Of a DNA stretch of 64,000 nucleotides, positions 34,197-42,816 are shown one piece after another. Numbering within the stretch: position 1 is the first letter of the stretch; each line of letters opens with the position of its first letter. The DNA is from SKVR01 sp037441525 (lineage in GTDB: Bacteria > Bacteroidota > Bacteroidia > Bacteroidales > UBA7960), in NCBI GenBank assembly GCA_037441525.1, contig JBBISA010000002.1, forward strand, positions 124,001 to 188,000, written 5' to 3'. Both the position numbers and the translations under genes were made by a program. Below the pieces are notes generated by a model, which was not told the DNA's origin, did not search any database, and was given only the letters and a program-made list of their open reading frames with translations.

Positions 34197-37100
34197 TTAC
34201 TGCTTTTCAAACCTGGCATGAATACTATCACAACCATGTTCAAATATCCTGTTATAATTGTCTGAAACCGTGTAATGCAGTTTTCGCAGGTCTTTTTTAA
34301 CATCCAGTTGCCTGAAAAGAGAAGCTGCTTCGAGCATAACATCGGCAGGAGTGTCGAATTTAGCAGGGATATGGAATGTGTGATGAAGCGCCTTAAGTTG
34401 TTCAAAACCTGTTTGGCTGACTGGCCCCTTATGGGTTTGGCCGAACTGCTGAATATATTTCTGGGTATTGGCAAAACTGCCGCCTGTTTCGAAGGGTAGG
34501 GTGGAAGGTATTACCAAATGAGCCTGGGTTGCAGTTTCGGTCATAAAATAATCCTGCACAACCATAAACTCTGATTTGTCTAACCAACCTTTTATTCTTA
34601 TTTTATCGATGGTTGTTCCCACAGGGTCTTCTCCAAAAATAAAAAGGTTCTTTGCCCTGCCCTTATCGAGCCATTCAATGGGGTTATCGATTACGGTTTT
34701 TGGTAGGTTTTCTTCTTTCCATGCTTTTGCAAGTATATCCCTTACCTTCCCATCGGTGTAGCTGCATCCGCCTGGGGCCAGAGCAGAGCATGCGCCCATA
34801 TCAAAAATCCCCTGGGCATTGTTTTTCTCTTTCAGGGGAAGCAGTCCTGATGCTGTTTTTCCGATTTTTCCTGTAATCAGGGCCAGGTTGCGTAATTCGG
34901 CGCAGGTGTGCGATGAAATGTTTTTTTCGGCAAAGACTATAACGGCATGTTGCTCCTCGTTGTATTCGATGGCAAATTCGGCAATGGCCTCAGGGGTGCT
35001 GCCGCTTACTTTAACCAGTGTATTGAAATCTTCTGCAAGAACCTGCTTTTTATATTTATCAAAATCAGGGCAATAATCATCGAGATATACCCTGTTTTCG
35101 AGCCCCGAGGATAAAATAAAATGAATGGCCGCTTTCACAAAATGGTAATAAGAGTTGATTTTCAGTTCGTCGTCGGCCTTTTGCCGCATGACACTTGCAT
35201 CAAGAGTAGTAATAAGCGAAAGGGGAATGTTGCCGGTATAACAATGGTTGTAAATCCAGAAACTTGCAACACCGTTTTCCATATTGGTTTCACTTCCCAC
35301 AAGGTAAATACGGCCAGCCTTTGATAACTGATCAAAGGGTACACATTCCTCACTGTTGAGCAGGTAGCTTCCACGGTTCAGATAGTGGAAACTGGAAATA
35401 AGATTGGTTTTAACCCCTGCACGCGCAAGCTTCTGAATAAGGTAAATCTCTTCGTTGGTAAGCCGGGTTCCTGCAAAAAAAGCGTTTTCTTCCGGCTTAA
35501 CACCCGCTACTTTTTCGGCTATCAGGTCGTAGGCTTCTTCGAAGGAAATGGAGACGAACTCACCGTTTTCGCGAAGCATGGGTTGTGTTATCCTTTCGGG
35601 ATGGTTGATATATTCATAGCCAAATCGTGGGAACCGGCAAATATTAGCATCCTTGTTAATCAGTCCTTTGCTTCCGGATACCTTCATCACAAATCCCGTT
35701 TGATGATGGTATTCAACAGCGCAACCTATTGAACAATAATTGCATACCGATGTATATGATTCGAGTTTTAGTGGCCCTGGTTTAAAGGGGACATTTTCGG
35801 TGATGGCACCTGTGGGGCAGGTTGAGATGCACATTCCGCACGATTCGCAGTTGGTATCTGAAAGTTTATTGCCAAGGCTTGGTGCAACGTAAGTATCAAA
35901 ACCACGGTTTACCAGCCCAAGGGCATTTGCCCCAACCACTTCGCGACAAATTCTTACACAACGACCGCAAAGGATACATTTATTGTTATCGATCTCAATA
36001 TGTTGATGGGAGAAATCGACTCTGAATTCCTGAAAGGTACCACCATATTTTTTCTGTTCTGCACCATACTCAGTTGAATATTTTTTAAGGTCGCAGGTAT
36101 AGTATTCGGTACAGCCACATTCCATGCAACGCTGTGTTTCATTCATTGCCTGAACAGGGGTATAGCCCAGTTCAACTTCATCGAAATTTAGGCGTAAGGC
36201 AGGGTCAATGGTAGGCATTTCTTCCCTGGTTTGTTTTTCATACCAGGCATCATAATCCTGTTTAAGCTGTTTTTTGAAATTATCGCGCCTGCTTATGAAT
36301 TCCTTTACAGGCGGGGTAACCGACTTTTCGTTGAGAAACTTATCGCAGCTTTGTGCAGCCAGTCTTCCCTGTGCAATTGCCTCGATAAGCGTTGCAGGGC
36401 CGGTAACACCATCGCCACAAGCAAAAACCTTTTCAATAGAAGTTTGCAGGGTGGCCGGGTTGGCATCAATATCGCCCCATTTGGTTAAAATAAGTTCTTT
36501 TCCGGCATGCTTATTAATATCGTTGATGAAGTTTACAGTGGTTTTCTGCCCTATGGCGGCCAGGATGAAGTCGAGTTCTATGTCGAAATCCGATCCTTCT
36601 ACCTTAACAGGCCTTCTACGACCCGAAGCATCGGGTTCGCCAAGCTCCATCCTGAAACAGGTAAGTGATTTCAGATTACCGTTATCATGCTTGTTAACCC
36701 TTGCCGGGGCGGTAAGGAACAGGTATTTGATTCCTTCGAGTTTCGATTCGTGAATCTCGATGGGGTTTGCGGGCATTTCCTTTTCGGTTCGGCGATACAG
36801 AACAGTAACATCAGTCGATCCGCAGCGCATAGCTGTTCGGCAGCAATCCATGGCAGTGTTTCCTCCGCCAATTACAGCAACTTTTTTACCGGTAAAGTCG
36901 TATTTCTGGCCTGTCATTTCCATGTTGCGCAAAAAATCTATACCAGAAAAGATATTTCCGGCATCGTCGCCTTCACAACCAATGCTTGTTCCTTTTTGCG
37001 AGCCGATGCCCAAAACCACAGCATCGAAGTTTTTGTCAAGGGTTTTATAGGAAAGATTATCACCCAGTCTGGAGTTATAGCTTATTTTAACCCCTAAGCC

Positions 37101-37865
37101 AATGATGCCTTCCACTTCACGTTCAATTATATCGTTGGGAAGGCGATAAGGAGGGATGCCATACCTTAACATTCCGCCCGGGCTTGGGCTTGCTTCAAAT
37201 ATTTCTACCTGATGGCCTTCGCAGGCAAGGAAATAGGCAGCGCTTAACCCGGCTGGTCCGGCGCCAATTACAGCCACTTTTTTGCCTGTTGCAGGTTTTA
37301 CATCGGGCATGAAACGGTTTTCAGAATTCAAATCGATATCTGTAGTATATCGCTTCAGGTAGTCAATCCCCACGCCAACACCTTCAACCAGGTTGCGGCG
37401 GCAGGCCACTTCGCAGGGGCGCACACACACGCGGCCGCAAATAGCCGGTAGTGGGTTGGTATTTTTTATCAGTCCGGTGGCTTCGCGGTGTTTACCCTGG
37501 TTTATCAGGGCAATGTAACCCTGTACATCAACCCCGGTAGGGCAGGTTTCCCGACAGGGAGCAACGCAATCGGCATAATGGTTACTAACCAGCAGATCGA
37601 GGGCGAACTTCCGCGATTTACGAACCCGCTCATTATCAGTTTCAATACGCATCCCTTCGTTTATTTTGGTTGAACAAGCCGGTTGCAACCCACGCATCCC
37701 TTCCACCTCAACCACACAAAGGTAGCACGATGAATAGGGTTCGAGCCTGGGGTCATGACACAGAGTAGGTATTTCGACGCCCAGCCGGCGCGACATATCA
37801 AGAATAGATTCGCCCCTGAAACCGGTTACTATTTTTCCGTTGATAATAATGTTGAGTTTACTCAT
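34197..37865 (-). CDS. NfnB/GltD-type flavoprotein fused to NuoG-like iron-sulfur and molybdopterin-type domains
   Basis: 1222 residues with start at 37865 (MSKLNIIING); the longer frame would overlap the upstream gene. Order: [2Fe-2S] domain (Cys36, 47, 50, 64); GltD-type N-terminal Fe-S region (Cys100, 104, 108 and 143-155); FAD domain (VAVIGAGPAGLSAAYFLA, about 200); NADPH domain (VAVIGGGNTAMDCCRTA, about 330); two [4Fe-4S] ferredoxin motifs (CILCGRCVRIC, CESCGMCISTC, about 650-700); molybdopterin-type domain (CNYCSIGC on). The last lacks the FDH Cys/Sec motif (the site reads LISSFHYLNRGS) and the CVKGR lysine (CRFPRFGY). No dinucleotide-binding C-terminal domain is evident. Confidence 0.88.
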   Translation of the reverse strand: MSKLNIIINGKIVTGFRGESILDMSRRLGVEIPTLCHDPRLEPYSSCYLCVVEVEGMRGLQPACSTKINEGMRIETDNERVRKSRKFALDLLVSNHYADCVAPCRETCPTGVDVQGYIALINQGKHREATGLIKNTNPLPAICGRVCVRPCEVACRRNLVEGVGVGIDYLKRYTTDIDLNSENRFMPDVKPATGKKVAVIGAGPAGLSAAYFLACEGHQVEIFEASPSPGGMLRYGIPPYRLPNDIIEREVEGIIGLGVKISYNSRLGDNLSYKTLDKNFDAVVLGIGSQKGTSIGCEGDDAGNIFSGIDFLRNMEMTGQKYDFTGKKVAVIGGGNTAMDCCRTAMRCGSTDVTVLYRRTEKEMPANPIEIHESKLEGIKYLFLTAPARVNKHDNGNLKSLTCFRMELGEPDASGRRRPVKVEGSDFDIELDFILAAIGQKTTVNFINDINKHAGKELILTKWGDIDANPATLQTSIEKVFACGDGVTGPATLIEAIAQGRLAAQSCDKFLNEKSVTPPVKEFISRRDNFKKQLKQDYDAWYEKQTREEMPTIDPALRLNFDEVELGYTPVQAMNETQRCMECGCTEYYTCDLKKYSTEYGAEQKKYGGTFQEFRVDFSHQHIEIDNNKCILCGRCVRICREVVGANALGLVNRGFDTYVAPSLGNKLSDTNCESCGMCISTCPTGAITENVPFKPGPLKLESYTSVCNYCSIGCAVEYHHQTGFVMKVSGSKGLINKDANICRFPRFGYEYINHPERITQPMLRENGEFVSISFEEAYDLIAEKVAGVKPEENAFFAGTRLTNEEIYLIQKLARAGVKTNLISSFHYLNRGSYLLNSEECVPFDQLSKAGRIYLVGSETNMENGVASFWIYNHCYTGNIPLSLITTLDASVMRQKADDELKINSYYHFVKAAIHFILSSGLENRVYLDDYCPDFDKYKKQVLAEDFNTLVKVSGSTPEAIAEFAIEYNEEQHAVIVFAEKNISSHTCAELRNLALITGKIGKTASGLLPLKEKNNAQGIFDMGACSALAPGGCSYTDGKVRDILAKAWKEENLPKTVIDNPIEWLDKGRAKNLFIFGEDPVGTTIDKIRIKGWLDKSEFMVVQDYFMTETATQAHLVIPSTLPFETGGSFANTQKYIQQFGQTHKGPVSQTGFEQLKALHHTFHIPAKFDTPADVMLEAASLFRQLDVKKDLRKLHYTVSDNYNRIFEHGCDSIHARFEKQ

Positions 37866-37945
37866 GGTTATATGATTGACCTGAAGCGGTATTTTAATTT
37901 TTAAAAGGGTTGAAGAAAGAATTGGGCAGTTCCACAGTTTATTGG

Positions 37946-39724
37946 TTACGATAATTTGATAGCCTTGAACTTGCATTTTGTAAAACATACGCCGCATTTA
38001 ATGCAAACGTCCTGTAAAATAAAATGGGTCTCTTTTTTGCCCCCTTCAATGGCATTTACCGGACAACCTTTTGTACACGCCATGCATCCGGTGCAGTTTT
38101 CGGGGATAACTTCGTAGGTAAGGAGTTTCTTGCAACTTAGTGCCGGGCATTTCTTGTCGCGTATATGTGCCTCGTATTCATCCCTGAAATATTTAAGGGT
38201 GGTGAGAACAGGATTGGGAGCAGTTTGTCCCAGTCCGCAAAGTGAACTGTCTTTGATGGTTGCTGCCAGTTCTTCGAGCATTTCAATATCGCCGTCGCGG
38301 CCATTGCCCTCAGTAATACGGGTAAGAATCTCCAGCATTCGTTTGGTGCCAATCCGGCAGAAAGTGCACTTACCGCACGATTCCTTTTGGGTAAAATCGA
38401 GAAAAAACCTGGCCACATCCACCACGCAGGTGGTTTCGTCCATTACCACCAATCCGCCTGAACCCATAATGGCTCCTGTTGCATTTACGCTGTCATAGTC
38501 CACCGTAGTATGCGAAAGATATTCAGGGATACATCCACCTGATGGGCCTCCCAACTGGACTGCCTTGAATTTTTTGTCGCCGGTAATGCCACCACCAAGT
38601 TTAAAAATAATGTCTTTGATGGTGATGCCCATTGGCACTTCCACCAGCCCGCCATGTTTGATTTTCCCGGTAAGGGCAAAAACTTTTGTGCCTTTACTTT
38701 TTTCTGTACCGTATTTAGCATATTCAGCGGCGCCGTTGTAAATTATCCAGGGGATGTTGGCAAAGGTTTCAACGTTGTTGATGTTGGTGGGGCTTTTCCA
38801 CAACCCGCTTTCGGCAGGGAACGGCGGACGCCGGCGAGGCATCCCGCGTTCGCCCTCTATTGATGCAATAAGGGCGGTCTCCTCACCGCAAACAAAAGCA
38901 CCTGCTCCTTCTTTTATCTGAATGTTGAAATCGAAATTGGGTATCCCGAAAATGTTTTTGCCCAGATAACCTTTTTCCCGGGCCTGCTTAATGGCAATAT
39001 TGAGACGCTTTATAGCCAGCGGATATTCGGCCCGGCAATAAATATATCCTTCAGAAGCGCCAATGGCAAACCCGCAAATCATCATCCCTTCCAATACACT
39101 ATGCGGATCGCCTTCAAGGATTGACCGGTCCATGAATGCCCCGGGGTCGCCTTCGTCGGCGTTGCAGATAACATATTTCTGTTCGGCCAGGTTGTTACGG
39201 GCAAATTTCCATTTCATACCTGTGGGGAAACCACCACCGCCCCGTCCGCGAATACCACTTTCGAGCACACTCTGTATCACTTTTTCGGGGGAGAGATTTT
39301 CTGATGATATTTTGCGCATGGCATCATATCCTTTCCTGGCTTCATACTCATCAAGGCTTTCCGGGTCTATGTGCCCGCAGTTTCTGAGAGTAATTCGCAC
39401 CTGCCCGTCGAAAAATGTACTGTCGGCCGATTGGTACTGCTCGCTCTGAATAAGGTATTCAGGAATTGGTGAGTAATTGCGGATGTGTTTTTCAATGAGT
39501 TCATCTACGCGCGATGCATCTATATTACCATAGAGATAGCTGCCTGTGTCATCGATTATTTCAACCAGGGGTTCGCGAAAACACATTCCTAAACAACTGG
39601 TCTTTTTTATCTCGAAGTCGATATTGTCGGTTTGCCTTATACGGTGGAATTCATCGTAGGTTTTTCCGGCTCCGGCAGCGAGTCCGCAGCTTCCGAGTCC
39701 GACAATTACTTTGGTTTTGGGCAT
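37946..39724 (-). CDS. NuoF-like NADH-binding subunit with added Fe-S domains
   Basis: 592 residues, longer than NuoF of complex I. An N-terminal thioredoxin-like [2Fe-2S] region (GLGSCGLAAGAG; TSCLGMCFREP) precedes the NuoF core: FMN site GRGGGGFPTGMKWKFA, NADH-binding CNADEGDPGAFMDRSILEGD, EGAGAFVCGEETALIASIEG and the [4Fe-4S] motif SCGKCTFCRIGTKRM. Two more [4Fe-4S] clusters are at the end (CTGCMACTKGCPVNAI, CIKCGVCFTKCKFKAI). This matches HndC/HymB-type subunits of bifurcating hydrogenases and formate dehydrogenases. The NuoE-like gene is 92 bases upstream and the fusion gene 80 downstream. Confidence 0.93.
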   Translation of the reverse strand: MPKTKVIVGLGSCGLAAGAGKTYDEFHRIRQTDNIDFEIKKTSCLGMCFREPLVEIIDDTGSYLYGNIDASRVDELIEKHIRNYSPIPEYLIQSEQYQSADSTFFDGQVRITLRNCGHIDPESLDEYEARKGYDAMRKISSENLSPEKVIQSVLESGIRGRGGGGFPTGMKWKFARNNLAEQKYVICNADEGDPGAFMDRSILEGDPHSVLEGMMICGFAIGASEGYIYCRAEYPLAIKRLNIAIKQAREKGYLGKNIFGIPNFDFNIQIKEGAGAFVCGEETALIASIEGERGMPRRRPPFPAESGLWKSPTNINNVETFANIPWIIYNGAAEYAKYGTEKSKGTKVFALTGKIKHGGLVEVPMGITIKDIIFKLGGGITGDKKFKAVQLGGPSGGCIPEYLSHTTVDYDSVNATGAIMGSGGLVVMDETTCVVDVARFFLDFTQKESCGKCTFCRIGTKRMLEILTRITEGNGRDGDIEMLEELAATIKDSSLCGLGQTAPNPVLTTLKYFRDEYEAHIRDKKCPALSCKKLLTYEVIPENCTGCMACTKGCPVNAIEGGKKETHFILQDVCIKCGVCFTKCKFKAIKLS

Positions 39725-39740
39725 TTTTGTAAGTATTATA

Positions 39741-39767
39741 GTTCAGGGTTCAGGGTTCAGGTTTCAG
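39741..39767. repeat. Heptamer tandem repeat GTTCAGG
   Basis: Three perfect copies of GTTCAGG (39741-39761) plus TTTCAG, between the NuoF-like and NuoE-like genes. Related heptamer arrays lie at 55205-55225 and 55342-55362. Confidence 0.8.
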
Positions 39768-39816
39768 AATCTTGGGTGATGAGTTTATAGTTGATGAAAT
39801 AAACGGCCACAAAGAA

Positions 39817-40347
39817 TCATTCGGCTACTTCGGCCCGTTTGATTTCTTTCACGATTTTGAGGGCTTCTTTTGGGGTAAGTTTTCCGTAGGTTTCTTCTCC
39901 TATCATCATAACCGGGGCCAGCGAACAGCAACCCAGGCAGGCGACAGTTTCGATGGTGAACAGGCCATCGGGGGTAGTTTCACCGTCTTTTACATCCAGA
40001 AAATCTATAATATCTTCAGTAACAGCGGTAACATTCTGAACATGACAGGCAGTACCATGGCACATTTTAATAATATGTTTTCCGGCAGGAGCAAGCCTGA
40101 ATTGGGCATAAAATGTGGCTACTCCATACATCTCATTGAGTTCGAGACCAGTTTCGCGATTTAGTTTTACAAATGCCTGCCGGGGAATAAATCCATATAT
40201 TTCCTGGGTACCTTGTAATAAAGGGATAAGGTTCCCTTTTTTATTGCGGTAACGGGCAATTATTGGGTTCATCAGGCTCAGGTCAACTTCGTCAGGCTGT
40301 TTTTCCTGGGTTACTGCTATTGTTTGGGGGATTCTTTTAATACGCAT
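39817..40347 (-). CDS. NuoE-like [2Fe-2S] subunit
   Basis: 176 residues of the NuoE/HndA thioredoxin-like ferredoxin type. After a helical start (IARYRNKKGNLIPLLQGTQE and the NuoE-like YGFIPRQAFVKLN), the [2Fe-2S] ligands are visible in KMCHGTACHV and VACLGCCSLAPVMMI (C-x4-C and C-x3-C spacing as in the family, with an extra adjacent Cys). It passes electrons between the FMN subunit and the rest. It is the first gene of a probable three- or four-gene minus-strand operon. Confidence 0.93.
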   Translation of the reverse strand: MRIKRIPQTIAVTQEKQPDEVDLSLMNPIIARYRNKKGNLIPLLQGTQEIYGFIPRQAFVKLNRETGLELNEMYGVATFYAQFRLAPAGKHIIKMCHGTACHVQNVTAVTEDIIDFLDVKDGETTPDGLFTIETVACLGCCSLAPVMMIGEETYGKLTPKEALKIVKEIKRAEVAE

Positions 40348-40937
40348 GATTTAAAAATTTTTCGCAAAATATAAATAATTCGGCGATTCAATTGTTATGG
40401 AACAAAAAATTATTTTTTAAGAAAAAATTTGGTGATTTCAATAATTTTGGTACTGAAAATACCCGGTTCTTTATATTGTTTGCCTAAAGGTTGTAATGCT
40501 ATCAGCAATTTTGCTTTTGAATAAAAAGATTCGTTTTTTTATTCCAAGCCTTGTAAATAAAATTTTCGATCTAATCAGCACCTTTTGCTGTTTATTCCCT
40601 GCATAAAACTCCTTTCTTACTATTTATTTGCAAAGCAGCATAGGTTGATGTAGCCAAAATCAAATAAAGATTCTTACTTGGTTTCATTATTGTTTTTACT
40701 TCGTTATCAGAAAAAGTCATAGTGTAATTTGTTTGAAAAATCCTGCTAAATGAATGGCGAAGGTTTGACCCGCTTTAAATCCCTGAACAATCCGGAATAT
40801 CTTTAAAACTGTGTAAGGGTATCTTGGTGCCAGGTCATTTTTAATTTTTATTTTTAATAGTTGTTGGTTTATGTTTTGGTTTTGTATTTATCATAAATCT
40901 ATTCGAATTGCAAAAGTAATCAGAAATGAACGGTTAG
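40348..40937. other. Intergenic region with no gene seen
   Basis: About 590 AT-rich bases between divergent operons. Only very short frames occur. It must hold the promoter of the NuoE-like gene, but no perfect -7 box is close to its start. No known RNA structure recognised. Confidence 0.5.
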
Positions 40938-40971
40938 TTTGTATTAGTTAACAAGTGTAAAAGTAATTTTG
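40938..40971 (+). promoter_or_regulatory. Promoter of the lactate permease gene
   Basis: TTTG (40938-40941), 22 bases, TAATTTTG (40964-40971): both Bacteroidota promoter boxes match perfectly. The predicted leader is about 72 bases. Confidence 0.75.
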
Positions 40972-41049
40972 CACTCTGCGAAAATCTGAGAAAGTATTGG
41001 ATTTACTCGTTGAATTAAATTGTGTTTAATCTAAATAATAGCTGATAAT

Positions 41050-42714
41050 ATGTCTGATGGATTACTTGCCCTGCTCGCTTCCCTTCCTATTATACTGATC
41101 TTTGTATTGATGGCTGGATTAAAGCAACCTGCCACACGTGCAATGCCCCTGGCTTTTCTACTTACGCTCGCACTGGTAACTTTTGTTTGGAAAACGGAGC
41201 TCAACTGGATTGCTGCTTCTTCGCTCAATGGTGTAGTGATTGCTTTTAAAATATTACTGATAGTTTTTGGCGCCCTAACTTTGCTGTTTACCCTTAGAGA
41301 AAGTGGCGCTATTGCTGCCATTAATGAATTTTTCACTGGAATTTCGCCCGATAAGCGGGTTCAGGCTATCATAATTACCTGGCTTTTCGGGAGTTTTCTT
41401 GAGGGTGCTGCAGGTTTCGGAACCCCGGCTGCTATTGCAGCCCCGTTGTTATTATCACTTGGTTTTCCGGCACTTGCAGCGGTTATGGTGGCGCTGATTG
41501 CCAACAGTACAGCCGTTTCTTTTGGCGCTGTGGGTACACCCACCATTATAGGGATTGGCGAAACGCTTAATATCTCCGAAATTCACCAATCACTGGAGAC
41601 ATCGCAGGGAAACCTTGAGGCATTTATGCATGAGGTAGTTTTTAACACAGCCCTGCTCCATGCGCTGACCGGCATTTTTGTTCCTGTATTGATGATGCTG
41701 ATGTTAACCCGGTTTTTTGGCCCAGAGAAGAGTTTCAAGCCGGCCATTGCTATTATCCCGTTTGCATTGTTTGCCGGTGTAGCATTTCTGCTTCCATATG
41801 TTTTAATTGCCATGCTTGTAGGGCCCGAATTCCCAAGCGTTTTGGGTGGTTTGGTGGGTTTAATGATAGTGGTTCCGGCCTCAAAAGCCGGCTTTCTGGT
41901 GCCCCGCAAAGTTTGGGATTTTCCCGAAAAAAACTTATGGCAAACCAACTGGAATGGTACCATCAGCATGGAGTCATCAAGCATATTGTCAAAAAAAATG
42001 TCGTTGCCTATGGCATGGTTGCCTTATTGCCTTATTGGATTATTACTGGTGCTGACCAGGGTGCGGACTTTGCCCATCAATGGATGGCTTACCTCCATAA
42101 AATGGCAAACCACTGAAGTTTTTGGCAGCGGTGTAACCATAGATTTCGATCCACTTTACAACCCGGGGATTTTTCCATTTATGTTTATTTCGCTGGTTGC
42201 TGCCTGGCTATACAGGATGAAAAGTCAGCAAATTTCAGTTGCCTGGGGCGAAGCCTTTAAGAGGATAAAGGGGCCTGCCATAGCCCTGGTTTTTGCTGTA
42301 CCCATGGTAAGGTTAATGATGCAATCGGGTAACAACCCACAGGCTATTGCAAGTATGCCTGTAGCCATGGCCCAGTATGTTTCAGGATTTTTTGAACAGG
42401 GGTGGCCCATGGTAAGCTCATTGGTTGGTGCATTGGGTTCATTTATAGCTGGTTCAAATGCCGTATCCAACATGTTATTCACCTATTTTCAATATTCGGT
42501 TGCCGGACAAACCGGCTTGCCGGCATCACTGGTGGTCGCGCTGCAAAATGTTGGCGGTGCCATGGGGAATATGATCGCAGTACATAATATAATTGCCGCC
42601 TGTGCCACTGTTGGTCTTGCAGGGGTTGAAGGGGTGCTGCTGCGCCGCAATGCCATTCCGCTTATTCTTCTGGCAGCGATAGCCGGGATAGCCGGATTGA
42701 TACTTTCCAGTTAA
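41050..42714 (+). CDS. L-lactate permease family transporter
   Basis: 554 residues with about 13 hydrophobic segments, an inner-membrane LctP/LldP-type permease. The family core is visible: LFTLRESGAIAAINEFFTGI, ITWLFGSFLEGAAGFGTPAA, FGAVGTPTIIGIG and, near the end, FIAGSNAVSNMLFTYFQY and LQNVGGAMGNMIAVHNIIAA. It imports lactate (or glycolate) with protons. No lactate dehydrogenase is in the window. It has a strong promoter of its own 80 bases upstream. Confidence 0.93.
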   Translation: MSDGLLALLASLPIILIFVLMAGLKQPATRAMPLAFLLTLALVTFVWKTELNWIAASSLNGVVIAFKILLIVFGALTLLFTLRESGAIAAINEFFTGISPDKRVQAIIITWLFGSFLEGAAGFGTPAAIAAPLLLSLGFPALAAVMVALIANSTAVSFGAVGTPTIIGIGETLNISEIHQSLETSQGNLEAFMHEVVFNTALLHALTGIFVPVLMMLMLTRFFGPEKSFKPAIAIIPFALFAGVAFLLPYVLIAMLVGPEFPSVLGGLVGLMIVVPASKAGFLVPRKVWDFPEKNLWQTNWNGTISMESSSILSKKMSLPMAWLPYCLIGLLLVLTRVRTLPINGWLTSIKWQTTEVFGSGVTIDFDPLYNPGIFPFMFISLVAAWLYRMKSQQISVAWGEAFKRIKGPAIALVFAVPMVRLMMQSGNNPQAIASMPVAMAQYVSGFFEQGWPMVSSLVGALGSFIAGSNAVSNMLFTYFQYSVAGQTGLPASLVVALQNVGGAMGNMIAVHNIIAACATVGLAGVEGVLLRRNAIPLILLAAIAGIAGLILSS

Positions 42715-42816
42715 TTAAAATAAATGAATTCATTTTTTTAAATTGGAGTTATTTTTGCTCATTGGTTTAGCGCTCACGGCAAAGTCCTTTATAATTACCT
42801 TCATAACTTTTTCTGC

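Noticed and set aside
36274..36753. A 159-codon plus-strand frame inside the fusion oxidoreductase gene
   Set aside because: It is antisense to the well-supported NADPH/FAD domain and has no recognisable product.
34197..37865. Catalytic formate dehydrogenase or selenoprotein
   Set aside because: There is no in-frame TGA and no Cys/Sec-His motif at the Mo site; the domain looks NuoG-like or inactive.
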